Shown: positions 17,682 to 25,334 of the stretch, in pieces
How positions within the stretch are numbered: the stretch's first letter is position 1
Layout of the letters: every line of letters begins with the position of its first letter
Notes under the pieces: generated by a model
Told to the model about the DNA's origin: nothing
What the model saw: only the letters and a program-made list of their open reading frames with translations
Databases searched by the model: none
Virus record (IMG/VR): IMGVR_UViG_3300045885_000359
Coordinates: 1-47,103 of that record
Reading direction: 5' to 3' (one strand)
Source of the DNA: a virus
Length of the DNA: 47,103 nucleotides
Position numbers and translations under genes: made by a program

Positions 17682-17831
17682 ATGACCTGCACGATCCTGA
17701 AGCTCGTGGCCGCGGGCTGGCTGCTGACGTTCCTGGGGCTGTTGCTCTTCACCCTGTGGACCGTCTACCGCGACCAGCGCGAGCTGGATGACCTTGAGCG
17801 CGAGATCGCGCGCTGGGAGAAACCGCGGTGA
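17682..17831 (+). CDS. Small membrane protein with charged cytoplasmic tail
   Basis: A 49-residue protein with AGGAG six bases upstream of ATG 17682. Residues 6-28 form one hydrophobic helix (LVAAGWLLTFLGLLLFTLW) and residues 29-49 are a charged, probably helical tail. It begins the early operon after the regulator and overlaps a possible following GTG as GTGA. Early single-pass phage membrane proteins often block superinfection or alter the host envelope, but nothing here proves that. Confidence 0.6.
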   Translation: MTCTILKLVAAGWLLTFLGLLLFTLWTVYRDQRELDDLEREIARWEKPR

Positions 17832-17977
17832 GCTGGCCCTGGGCGCGGCGGGGCGGCTTCGTGCCTTCCCGTTTCCTCGTCGCCTTGCTGTTCATGCCGA
17901 AGCCCGCCGCGCGAGCGCGGTGGTGGTGGAGAACCCGAGATGTCCAGCGGCCGTCGGTGGAAGCGTGTCACCGGTGA
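17828..17977 (+). CDS. Possible 49-residue basic peptide
   Basis: GTG 17828 overlaps the previous stop as GTGA and stays open for 49 codons, ending inside the next gene. The product is Arg/Trp-rich with a short hydrophobic centre (FLVALLF). Third-position GC is fair in the first half and weak in the second. It fills an otherwise empty 108-base gap. It may be a real coupled peptide or chance. Confidence 0.3.
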   Translation: MSWPWARRGGFVPSRFLVALLFMPKPAARARWWWRTRDVQRPSVEACHR

Positions 17978-18284
17978 AGGTGGCGGCGCGATCGTGGGAA
18001 AGCTCGTGAAGTTCACGGACCAGGGCCAGGAGATCGAGGGCGTCTGGGAAGGCAGCCGTGCGGGCAAGTACGGCTTGCTCGGCGTGCTGGCGACCGCGGA
18101 CGGGCCAGTCACCTTCCCGATGCACACGGTGCTCGTGGATCGCCTGGAGGCCGTCACGGTCGGCGACACCGTGAAGATCGTGTACCTCGGCATGCAGGCC
18201 AGCAAGGAATCTGGCAAGAGCTTCAAAAATTTCGATGTGTTCTCGCAGGCGGAGGGCGACGACGACGACGAGGATCCGTTCTAG
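17940..18284 (+). CDS. Putative single-stranded DNA-binding protein
   Basis: A 114-residue protein. The body is beta-rich, with VGDTVKIVYLGMQASKESGKSFKNFDVF near residues 77-104, a pattern seen in phage OB-fold SSB-like proteins. The C-terminus is a short acidic tail ending in DDDDEDPF, like the protein-interaction tip of bacterial SSB. It precedes a RecB-like nuclease, HNH nuclease, initiator and helicase, so a role in coating DNA during replication or recombination is likely. Confidence 0.65.
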   Translation: MSSGRRWKRVTGEGGGAIVGKLVKFTDQGQEIEGVWEGSRAGKYGLLGVLATADGPVTFPMHTVLVDRLEAVTVGDTVKIVYLGMQASKESGKSFKNFDVFSQAEGDDDDEDPF

Positions 18285-18286
18285 GG

Positions 18287-19108
18287 ATGGCGTTCAAGGA
18301 CACCGCCCGCCGCTACTCCATCGAGGTCAAGCCCGGCGTGGTCGAGCTGCTGGCGTCGGTGACCACGGGGCTCTCGATCATCGACAAGAGCGCGCCCCTG
18401 ATGCACTGGGCCGTGAACAGGGAGCGCATGGTCGTGGCCGAGGCGATCCAGCGCGTGTTCGTCGACCTGGAGGCCCTGGTCGGCGATCCCGAGAAGCGTA
18501 GGAGCGACTTCCTCAAGGCCGTGCACGGCGGCTACGACGCCTTCGTCGGCGCCATCAGCGGGGCCAAGGCCATGGTCAAGGCCAACGAAGAGGCCCTGAT
18601 GATCGGCACCGCGGCGCACGCGATGATCGAATGGCTCAACAGGAAGCAGATGGGCGAGAAGGTCGGCCCGGAACCAAAGGTGCCCGACGCCGCCCTGCTG
18701 GCCGTCGAGGCGTTCAAGGACTGGGCGAAGGCCGTTGACTTCACGCCGCTTGTCATCGAGCGGGTGGTGTACTGCGCGGAGCCCGAGTGCTACTACGCGG
18801 GCACGTTCGACTTCATCGCCCTGGTGCAGGGCATCCGCACCCTGGGCGATTTCAAAACGAGCCGTGCCATCTATACCGAAAGTTTCCTGCAGAACATCGC
18901 CTATCGCCACGCCGCCGAGCAGTGCGGGATGCCCACCGAGCAGGGGATCATCCTGCGCTTGCCGAAAACGCTGGAGGATCCCGCCTTCGAGGCGATGCCG
19001 GTGCCGCCCACGGACCTCGAAGACTTCCGGTCGTGCCTGCGGTTGTGGCGCTGGCGCAGGCGCATGGAAGGGCGTGACGACTACGCGCCCCCGGAGTCGC
19101 GCGCATGA
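18287..19108 (+). CDS. PD-(D/E)XK exonuclease, RecB/Cas4-like
   Basis: A 273-residue protein. It shows GTAAHAMIEW (residues about 107-116), GTFDFIALV (about 172-180), GDFKTS (about 187-192) and QNIAYRHA (about 203-210). These are the His, Asp, D-x-K and Q-x3-Y elements of the RecB/Cas4-type nuclease motif set. Phage members process DNA ends for recombination or packaging. The gene follows an SSB-like gene and overlaps the next gene by four bases (ATGA), a recombination-replication operon. No helicase or iron-sulphur cysteine set was seen. Confidence 0.75.
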   Translation: MAFKDTARRYSIEVKPGVVELLASVTTGLSIIDKSAPLMHWAVNRERMVVAEAIQRVFVDLEALVGDPEKRRSDFLKAVHGGYDAFVGAISGAKAMVKANEEALMIGTAAHAMIEWLNRKQMGEKVGPEPKVPDAALLAVEAFKDWAKAVDFTPLVIERVVYCAEPECYYAGTFDFIALVQGIRTLGDFKTSRAIYTESFLQNIAYRHAAEQCGMPTEQGIILRLPKTLEDPAFEAMPVPPTDLEDFRSCLRLWRWRRRMEGRDDYAPPESRA

Positions 19109-19521
19109 GCAAGGGCCCGGTGACCGACGGCGGCTTCCTCCTGTTCATCCTCCGCCAGCAGCCGCGGGACATGGAGATGGAGCTGCGCCGCGCGTTCCGG
19201 CTTGGACGGGCCCGCTCGCCCGAGAACACCAATAGGGGGGCGCTGCGAGAAATGATCACGCTGGCCGCCGAGGTGTGGACCGCGGGCGACGAGCGGACGA
19301 TCGACGAGATTGTCGCGCGCGAGACGCGCCTTGCTCGCCGGCACGCCACGATGCTGGCGCTGCGCCACGTGATGCGGCTCGGCGCCGAGGTCGAGGGCCT
19401 GGACGGCGAGCACGCCCAGGGGATGCGCGCGGCGTGCGAGGAGATCGGCGCGCGGATCCTCGCCGAGAACCCGGATATCCGCGAAGAGCTCCGGCTGAGG
19501 ATGATGGAGTGCTACTCGTGA
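19105..19521 (+). CDS. Unknown early protein, helical
   Basis: A 138-residue protein overlapping the upstream nuclease gene by four bases and the downstream HNH gene as GTGA. It is strongly helical by composition, rich in Arg, Glu, Ala and Met, with no cysteine pairs beyond scattered residues and no membrane segment. The tight coupling on both sides suggests a partner in DNA metabolism. I do not recognise the family. Confidence 0.6.
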   Translation: MSKGPVTDGGFLLFILRQQPRDMEMELRRAFRLGRARSPENTNRGALREMITLAAEVWTAGDERTIDEIVARETRLARRHATMLALRHVMRLGAEVEGLDGEHAQGMRAACEEIGARILAENPDIREELRLRMMECYS

Positions 19522-19964
19522 GGACGAAGATGTTCGCCCTGTCGCCCGAGCTGGTGGCGCTGGTGGAACGGCGCCTCGAGCTCCGTTCCGAGCGGCGCTG
19601 GAAGAAGATGCTGTCGCGCCGCGAGCTGTCGATGAGCTGGAGGGAGATCAAGCGCGCGCTGCTCATGCGGGTGAAGGGCTGCGAGGTGTGCACCCTCTTC
19701 CCCCAGGGCCCGCTCGACGTGCACCACGTGGTCCGGCGCTCGCAGGGTGGCACCGACGACGCCGACTCGAATCTGACGGCGCTGTGCAGGTCCTGCCACG
19801 ACTGGACGGCCGCCGCGTTCTCGTCCTACCGCGGGCGCCTCGTCATCGAGCCCGCGTTCCCTGGATTCTTCCACTGGCGGGTGATGCGCGCGCCGTCGAA
19901 GACGGAGGCCCGGGCGGGGCGCTACGAGGTGCTGGCCAGCGGCATCACGAGGAAGCGGTCCTGA
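19518..19964 (+). CDS. HNH endonuclease
   Basis: A 148-residue protein. GTG 19518 overlaps the previous stop (GTGA); ATG 19530 is an alternative. A zinc-binding CEVC (residues about 55-58), then DVHHVVRRSQGGTDDADSN and LCRSCH (about 93-98) give the classic HNH/beta-beta-alpha-metal core. The C-terminal 50 residues are basic. Phage HNH proteins act as homing-type nicking enzymes, packaging helpers or DNA-processing enzymes. Its place inside a replication operon suggests the last, but it could be a free-standing homing endonuclease. Stop overlaps the next start (TGATG). Confidence 0.8.
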   Translation: MRTKMFALSPELVALVERRLELRSERRWKKMLSRRELSMSWREIKRALLMRVKGCEVCTLFPQGPLDVHHVVRRSQGGTDDADSNLTALCRSCHDWTAAAFSSYRGRLVIEPAFPGFFHWRVMRAPSKTEARAGRYEVLASGITRKRS

Positions 19965-20872
19965 TGCGCTGCCTGGTGAAAGAACCCGTGTTTCGGAGCC
20001 TGACTCGGGCTGGCCGGATCTGCCTGAGCGGGCTCATCGCGGTGCCCGGTGGGCTCACTAAGGAAGAGATCGCCTGGGCCTACGGACCGGCCGCCGAGGC
20101 TGCTATCGCAGAGCTGGAGTCCGCTGGCCTGGTAGAGCGGATCGGGGGGCAGATCCGGAAGAAGCGGTATTCCAGAATCATTCTGGAATGTTCCAAGAAT
20201 CATTCTGGAATATTCCAGAATGCTCAAAACGCTGGCGAGCCTGGCACGGACAGTGCTCCTACGCGCGCGCACGTCGAGTTAAAACTTAATACTAGGAAAA
20301 GCGCTACTAGGAAGAGTCAAAAGCAGGAAAAACAAGGATCGCTCTACGAGCGAGAGCAGGAGGGGGAGTCTGAGGGGGAACCGGTGAGGCATTTGCCACC
20401 GGTTTCGGCGCCAACTTTATATCTTAACGGCGCTGTTGAGTCCGCTCCGAAGGTAGGTCAGGAAATTCCCCCCGCCGCGGCTGAGTCCGTTTCTTCCAGC
20501 AAGGAGGAAATCCCCCCCGCCACGGCTGAGCCGGCCAAGGTGGAGCCGCCGAAGCTCGACACGAAGGCGGTGTTCACCGAGCACCAGAAGCTGTTCGAGG
20601 CGCTGGCCGGCTCGAAGCCGAAGCCGTACACCGGCAGGGACGCTGTCCTGATCGCGCCGGTGCTGCGCCAGTACGGGACCGAGCGGACGCTGGCGCTGCT
20701 GCAGAAGTTCTTCGAGAACGCGGACCAGTGGACGCACGAGCGCGGGTACACGATCGCGACGTTCGTCAGCCAGATCGATCGCCTGCTCATGAGCGAGACG
20801 AAACTGAAGCGTAAGCGCTACGACGGAGATCACCTGTTTGCAATCCCGCTACGCCGGAAATCACCTGTATGA
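19964..20872 (+). CDS. Replication initiator / helicase loader with internal origin
   Basis: A 302-residue protein. Residues about 12-70 look like a winged helix (GGLTKEEIAWAYGPAAEAAIAELESAGLVERI). Residues 70-200 are a polar low-complexity linker. Residues about 205-290 (AVFTEHQKLFEAL... HERGYTIATFVSQIDRLL) resemble the C-terminal domain of phage replication proteins that recruit DnaB. The gene is just upstream of a DnaB-type helicase gene and contains an iteron cluster, as in lambda O. Codons in the linker are noticeably AT-rich compared with the rest. The exact family (O, DnaD or DnaA-like) is undecided. Confidence 0.7.
   Translation: MRCLVKEPVFRSLTRAGRICLSGLIAVPGGLTKEEIAWAYGPAAEAAIAELESAGLVERIGGQIRKKRYSRIILECSKNHSGIFQNAQNAGEPGTDSAPTRAHVELKLNTRKSATRKSQKQEKQGSLYEREQEGESEGEPVRHLPPVSAPTLYLNGAVESAPKVGQEIPPAAAESVSSSKEEIPPATAEPAKVEPPKLDTKAVFTEHQKLFEALAGSKPKPYTGRDAVLIAPVLRQYGTERTLALLQKFFENADQWTHERGYTIATFVSQIDRLLMSETKLKRKRYDGDHLFAIPLRRKSPV
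20169..20340. other. Candidate replication origin: iterons plus AT-rich stretch
   Basis: Inside the initiator gene, AGAATCATTCTGGAAT occurs twice at a 22-bp interval (20174 and 20196). A perfect inverted repeat of ATTCCAGAAT spans 20169-20189, and ATTCTGGAAT plus ATTCCAGAAT form a perfect 20-bp palindrome at 20202-20221. About 55 bases further on, 20277-20340 is the most AT/purine-rich stretch nearby. Initiator-gene iterons followed by AT-rich DNA are the layout of lambdoid origins. Confidence 0.6.
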
Positions 20873-22152
20873 AGTCCGCTGACCATCGACCGTTCGTACT
20901 TGAGGATCACGTTGCGAGAATCCTGCCGGTCGAGCGCGCGTTGATCGGCGCCTGCCTCTGGCCGAAGGAGGCGGCAGGCTCGCCCCTGCCGCCGCTGCTC
21001 GTGCAGGAGTTTTACCTGGAAGGGCACCGGCTGATCTGGCGAGCCATGCAGGAGCTGGAGGTGCAGGGTCGCGAGGTGATGATCGTCGCGCTGCATGACG
21101 AGCTAGAGCGGGCCGGCGATCTGGAGGCGGCGGGCGGGCCCGCGCACCTCGCGCTGTGCTTCGAGGAGGGACACATCTCGTCCTACGTGCCGCAGCTCGT
21201 CCGGCTGGTGCGCCGGGGGGCGCGCGAGCGTGCGCTGGTGGCGCTGGGAGAAGAGATGGCTCGCCAGGGGCTGCCCGAGGAGGAGATCGAGCGCCGGCTC
21301 GCCGAGCTGCCGGCGTCGCTCACCGGCGCGCTCTACGATCCGGCGGAAAACTGGTCGGAGCTCGTGGAGGACTGGCAGAAAAGGGGCCGGATCTGGACTG
21401 GCTTCGAGGGCCTGGACACGTTCTCCGGCGGCTTCGGGCCGGGCGATTTCGCGATCGTGGGCGGACGCACGAGTCACGGGAAGACCGCATGGCTCACGGC
21501 GCTCGCGATGAACCTTGCCGAGCGTGGCGTCGTGGTCGAGTACGTGACCCTGGAGGAAACGGCGACGGCGATCACGCGGCGGCTGATCGGCAAGCGGGCG
21601 GGAGTCGCCGTGCGCCGGCTGAAGGACGGCGGCGATCTGACCCAGGAGGAATTCGAGCAGTGCGAGAGCGCCGTGCGGTGGCTGCAGACCCTGCCCCTCA
21701 CCGTCGCGGACATGGAGCACGTGCGGAACCTCGAAGAGCAGACGGTGGTCGGCATGGTGGGGGCGTCGAAGGCCGCGGTGGTGATCGTGGATCACCTGCA
21801 GCAGATCATCACCGTGGGCAAGGAGAGCCGGGTGTACGGGCTGGAGCGCGTGCTGCGTCGCCTGCAGGCGGTGGCGCTGCGGGACGAGAAGGTCGTGATC
21901 CTCGCGGCGCAACTGAACCGGCAGACCGAGGAGCGCCAGGGCCAGCCGCGGCTGTCGGATCTCCGTGACTGCGGGGCGATCGAGCAGTCGGGCCGGCAGA
22001 TTCTTCTGCTGTACTGGCCCTGCAAGCATGACCGGGAGCGCGCGGAGTGGGAGTACGAGCTGTTTGTGGCGAAGAACGCGGACGGTGGCACGGGCCTCGT
22101 GCCGCTGCACTTCGATGCGCCGACCGGGCGCTTCACCGAGCGGGCGGCGTGA
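20869..22152 (+). CDS. dnaB: Replicative DNA helicase, DnaB-like
   Basis: A 427-residue protein, a usual DnaB length. An N-terminal helical domain (ERALIGACLW...) precedes the ATPase domain. Walker A is GGRTSHGKT (residues about 198-206) and Walker B is VVIVDHLQQI (about 304-313). AAQLNR and the LSDLRDCGAIEQSGR segment carry the sensor and arginine-finger region. It unwinds DNA ahead of the phage fork. ATG 20869 overlaps the initiator stop (ATGA), matching loader-helicase pairing. No primase gene was found, so host primase is probably recruited. Confidence 0.85.
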   Translation: MKSADHRPFVLEDHVARILPVERALIGACLWPKEAAGSPLPPLLVQEFYLEGHRLIWRAMQELEVQGREVMIVALHDELERAGDLEAAGGPAHLALCFEEGHISSYVPQLVRLVRRGARERALVALGEEMARQGLPEEEIERRLAELPASLTGALYDPAENWSELVEDWQKRGRIWTGFEGLDTFSGGFGPGDFAIVGGRTSHGKTAWLTALAMNLAERGVVVEYVTLEETATAITRRLIGKRAGVAVRRLKDGGDLTQEEFEQCESAVRWLQTLPLTVADMEHVRNLEEQTVVGMVGASKAAVVIVDHLQQIITVGKESRVYGLERVLRRLQAVALRDEKVVILAAQLNRQTEERQGQPRLSDLRDCGAIEQSGRQILLLYWPCKHDRERAEWEYELFVAKNADGGTGLVPLHFDAPTGRFTERAA

Positions 22153-22733
22153 TGACGTGGCCCGTGGGGGGCGGCATCCCGTTCGCGGTGGAAGAAATCG
22201 TTCAGGAGGCGCGTGAGCTCGTGCGCCGGCACGAGGCCGGCAAGGCGATCGATCTCGACCGCGTGCGCGAGATCGTGACCACGCTGGACGCCTACACGGC
22301 GACCTTGCCGAAGGAGATCCGCGACGAGACCGCGGAGCGGTTGGTCGCGGCGATCCAGGTCCGCTCGCTGTTCACGGCAACGGTGCCGCGGCGGAAGCGG
22401 ACGAAGACCTACGACCTGATCAACGAACGGAGGACCCCGATGAGACTCGGTACTACGGCGAAGAAGGCAACCCCGAAGCTCCCGGCGAAGAAGACGGCGG
22501 CGAAGGTGCAGCCGATCAAGCGCGCGGCGCCCATCGAGGCGCACCTCGTCGAGGTGGCCGACAGGGTCTACGCGGGCCTGCTCCTGGTGTCGGCCAAGCT
22601 GCAGGCGCTGACCGACGTAATGGCGCCAGGGATCCAGCCGGCGGTGGGAGAAGCCGAGCCGTCGCCCGAAGAGCTCGAGGGCGCGCGTGCGCCGTTCTAC
22701 GAGCTGGAAGAAGTGCGCGAGGGTACGCGGTAG
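22152..22733 (+). CDS. Unknown early protein with Lys/Ala-rich linker
   Basis: A 193-residue protein starting at ATG 22152, one base overlapping the helicase stop. Residues 1-85 are helical and charged. Residues about 95-125 are a Lys/Ala/Pro linker (KKATPKLPAKKTAAK) that could bind nucleic acid. The C-terminal domain is helical and acidic. A copy of the dispersed motif lies at 22642 in the C-terminal linker. Two bases separate it from the resolvase gene. No family recognised. Confidence 0.6.
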   Translation: MTWPVGGGIPFAVEEIVQEARELVRRHEAGKAIDLDRVREIVTTLDAYTATLPKEIRDETAERLVAAIQVRSLFTATVPRRKRTKTYDLINERRTPMRLGTTAKKATPKLPAKKTAAKVQPIKRAAPIEAHLVEVADRVYAGLLLVSAKLQALTDVMAPGIQPAVGEAEPSPEELEGARAPFYELEEVREGTR

Positions 22734-22735
22734 CC

Positions 22736-23254
22736 GTGAACGAGGAGAACCGCCCGCCGTTCTGGCCGCACCCGCAGGCGCTGGTGTCGTTCTTCGTCGA
22801 GGGCCGGCCGAAGTCGACGCAGACCGGCACGGTGATCCGGGCCGGCGGGAGAATGATCCCGATTCGACGGAACACCGAGTGGAGCAGCGTGGTCGGCCTG
22901 GTCGCGCGCCAGTACGCCCCGACGGTGCCGTACGAGGGGCCGCTGCTCGTGACTCTCGACTTTCGCCTGCCGCGCCCCCAGGGCGGCAAGCGGTTCCTGC
23001 CGTCCACGCGGCCGGATCTGGAAAACCTGTCGAAGGGCCTGACGGATTCCTTCAGCGGCGTGCTGTTTCACGACGACGCGCAGGTCGTGATGCTGCTGCT
23101 GTCGAAGGGCTACGGGCGGCCCGGCGTCTACGTGCAGGTGCTGACGGCCAAGGAAGAATGGGTGTACGAGACGGCGCCGACGCGCAGGGTGCCGACGCGC
23201 AGGGCCACGACGAAGTCGGGCGCGGCCTTGACACCACCGCAGGGAGTTAACTAA
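22736..23254 (+). CDS. rusA: RusA-like Holliday junction resolvase
   Basis: A 172-residue protein starting at GTG 22736. Residues about 90-118 contain RPDLENLSKGLTDSF followed by GVLFHDDAQVV. This matches the RusA core in which Asp residues of the D-x-x-N-x-x-K and DD-x-x-V motifs bind the catalytic metal. RusA enzymes cut four-way junctions, resolving recombination intermediates and branched DNA before packaging. The last 35 residues are basic and Thr/Arg-rich. It belongs to the replication-recombination operon and lies just upstream of the integrase. Confidence 0.8.
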   Translation: MNEENRPPFWPHPQALVSFFVEGRPKSTQTGTVIRAGGRMIPIRRNTEWSSVVGLVARQYAPTVPYEGPLLVTLDFRLPRPQGGKRFLPSTRPDLENLSKGLTDSFSGVLFHDDAQVVMLLLSKGYGRPGVYVQVLTAKEEWVYETAPTRRVPTRRATTKSGAALTPPQGVN

Positions 23255-23256
23255 AG

Positions 23257-24276
23257 ATGAAAGCCACCCAGAGGTCTAGACGACGCAGGGGGTGGCGAGA
23301 CATGAAGCTGTCGAAGGCGAGGGACGAATTCCTTGAGTGGCTGGCGCGGCGGCGCTCGGTGGCAACGGTGGACGCCTACGGGGGCGATCTCAACACATTC
23401 GTGGAGCTGGCCAGTCCAGACGTGATTCACGCCTTCACGCCCGAGCTGGTCGAGGCGTTCCTGGGCACGCTCACCGCACAGGGCCTCAAGATCGCCACCA
23501 TCAACCGCAAGGTGGCCGCGTTGCGCCGCTTCGCGCGGTGGGGCATGCAGGAGGGGCATTGGGACAAGGACCCGATGCGCCGCGTGGAGCTACGGCGCCG
23601 ACCGAAGGGCCAGCCGCGGCCCTACACGCGAGACGAGATGGCGGCGCTGTGGCGGCTGGATCTACCGCCCGACCAGCGCGTCATCCGCGCGCTGCTGTAC
23701 TGGACGGGGTTGCGCGTCGGCGCCATCTGCGCGCTGCGCGTGCGCGATCTGGACTTCACGCCGACGGTGCTGCTGGACGGGCAGGGGGAGAAAATCGAGG
23801 TCGCCGGGCGCATCACGAGCAAGGGCAAGGGCGGCGTGGAAGTCACGTGCTACATGCAGGCTGGGCTCAAGGATCTGCTCTTCGATCACATCCTCCGCGG
23901 CGACCTGAAGGGCGGCAGCCTCGTGCTCGATCGCGGGCGCGACAAGGACCAGGAGCAGCGTCCGCACTATCGCTGGTCGATCGAGCGCATGACGCGGGTG
24001 TGGGGCCAGTTCGCCAAGGTTCCAAACTGCACGCCGCACCGCTTCCGGCATTCGTTTTCGACGGAGCTACTGAGCCGCGGGGTCGACATCCGCGTGATCC
24101 AGGTCTTGCTCGGCCACGCCAGCATCTCGACCACGCAAATCTACACGCAGGTGATCGAGTCCAAGGCGGCGGCGGCAGCGCTGCGGCTGCCCGACCCGGC
24201 GGGGCCGGATCGCGACGCGCGGATCCGGGCGCTGGAGGCCGAGCTAGCCCGGCTGCGCGAGACGGAAACGGCGTGA
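23257..24276 (+). CDS. int: Tyrosine-type site-specific integrase
   Basis: A 339-residue protein. The N-terminal 100 residues are a core-binding SAM-like domain (VATVDAYGGDLNTFVELA). The catalytic domain has TGLRVGAICALR with the first Arg (about residue 153), HRFRHSF (about 260-266) with His and Arg, and LLGHASISTTQIYTQV with the final His and the Tyr nucleophile (about 296). It joins phage and host DNA for lysogeny. ATG 23302 is an alternative start that removes a very basic 15-residue leader. No excisionase was identified. Confidence 0.85.
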   Translation: MKATQRSRRRRGWRDMKLSKARDEFLEWLARRRSVATVDAYGGDLNTFVELASPDVIHAFTPELVEAFLGTLTAQGLKIATINRKVAALRRFARWGMQEGHWDKDPMRRVELRRRPKGQPRPYTRDEMAALWRLDLPPDQRVIRALLYWTGLRVGAICALRVRDLDFTPTVLLDGQGEKIEVAGRITSKGKGGVEVTCYMQAGLKDLLFDHILRGDLKGGSLVLDRGRDKDQEQRPHYRWSIERMTRVWGQFAKVPNCTPHRFRHSFSTELLSRGVDIRVIQVLLGHASISTTQIYTQVIESKAAAAALRLPDPAGPDRDARIRALEAELARLRETETA

Positions 24277-24598
24277 AGGTTCTGGTGCAAAGTTATGCGC
24301 GCCGTTCGGTAGCAAGATGCAGAGTGCAGGAAAATCAGGTGGTTAAGGGTGGGAGTTCCTGAACAGAGGTTCTGGTGACGGCCCCGTGAAGCATCGCAAC
24401 CACCTGGAATCATTGCCGTATCTCCTGGCGGTATTACGAGCGGCCCGCCGTGCTCAGAACCTGGAGATCAGGCCACGTTAAGGCCCAGCGCAAGGGCGCT
24501 CCGCGCCCTGCGGGCCAGGAAGGGCCCAAACAGGGGGGTCTACGTCGGTGGGCTATACCTAGATACCCCCCCGGCCCTTGGAAGGGGAGCAATGAGGC
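24277..24598. other. Integrase-adjacent non-coding region, candidate attP and hairpin
   Basis: The 322-base gap after the integrase holds AGGTTCTGGTG twice as a direct repeat (24277 and 24367) and an inverted copy of its first eight bases (24455-24462). Spacing is close to 90 bp, which suits integrase arm-type sites. At 24520-24579 the arms AAGGGCC/GGCCCTT and GGGGGGT/ACCCCCC form a two-part hairpin that could end integrase transcription. The core crossover site cannot be located without a host sequence. Confidence 0.4.
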
Positions 24599-25264
24599 AT
24601 GCTGTCGCGCAAGGACGCTAACCGACTCTTCGACGAGCTCAATCTGCAGCATTGGCAGGGGCGCCTGCCCAAGCACCAGGTGCGGGTGGTGCGGCCTCAC
24701 CGGGAGGACTTCGAGCCGGGGCTGCTGGGGCGGTGCGTGCACGCCTCGCGGACGATCTACCTCGCGGGGGGGCTCTCCACGCGGCGGACGCGCTCGACCC
24801 TGCTGCACGAGATGTGTCACGCCGCGAACCTCGATGTCGAGCCGCACGGCCGGCCGTTCGTGCAGCGCCTGCAGCGGCTCGTCGACCGGGGCGAGCGCGA
24901 CCTGCAGGGACAGGTCGACTGGTACTCCGGCAAGGTGTGGGGCCGGATCGTCGACGAGGCGATGCCCGACATCATCGCGGCGACCATGCACGTGATGGCC
25001 AGCGCCCCCGGGTCGAGGGCCTGGCCCTGGTCGTCGATCGAGCGCCTGCTGGCCCAGACGTATCAGGTGCGGCGCGCCGACATCCGGGCCGCGTTGCCTC
25101 AGGCGCGCCAGCAGTGGCACACGCTCCGGCGGACGCGCGACGAGGCGGCGATTCTCCTGGCGCGGCTGGCGGTGATGCCCCGCCGCGGTGCGCGCCCGTC
25201 GTCGGAAGCGGCGTACGAAGACGCTTTAGCCCGCATGGGGTTCCATCCGGTAGAGCACGCCTGA
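24599..25264 (+). CDS. SprT-like zinc metalloprotease
   Basis: A 221-residue protein. Residues about 69-76 contain LLHEMCHAA, the HExxH zinc site, and HGRPF about ten residues later offers the third ligand, as in SprT/Spartan-like proteases. The N-terminus (ANRLFDELNLQHWQGRLP) is the usual SprT opening (length about 150 for the domain). The last 80 residues add a helical extension. Cellular members cut proteins crosslinked to DNA. A phage protein could clear DNA of bound proteins or attack a host factor; that is inference. AAGGGGAG lies upstream of the start. Confidence 0.7.
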   Translation: MLSRKDANRLFDELNLQHWQGRLPKHQVRVVRPHREDFEPGLLGRCVHASRTIYLAGGLSTRRTRSTLLHEMCHAANLDVEPHGRPFVQRLQRLVDRGERDLQGQVDWYSGKVWGRIVDEAMPDIIAATMHVMASAPGSRAWPWSSIERLLAQTYQVRRADIRAALPQARQQWHTLRRTRDEAAILLARLAVMPRRGARPSSEAAYEDALARMGFHPVEHA

Positions 25265-25334
25265 TCTGCAGGTGCGGTGTTCTTTCTTCGTGCGAACGTG
25301 AGTCAAATGTGCGTTAATTCCGGGAGGTCCACCC

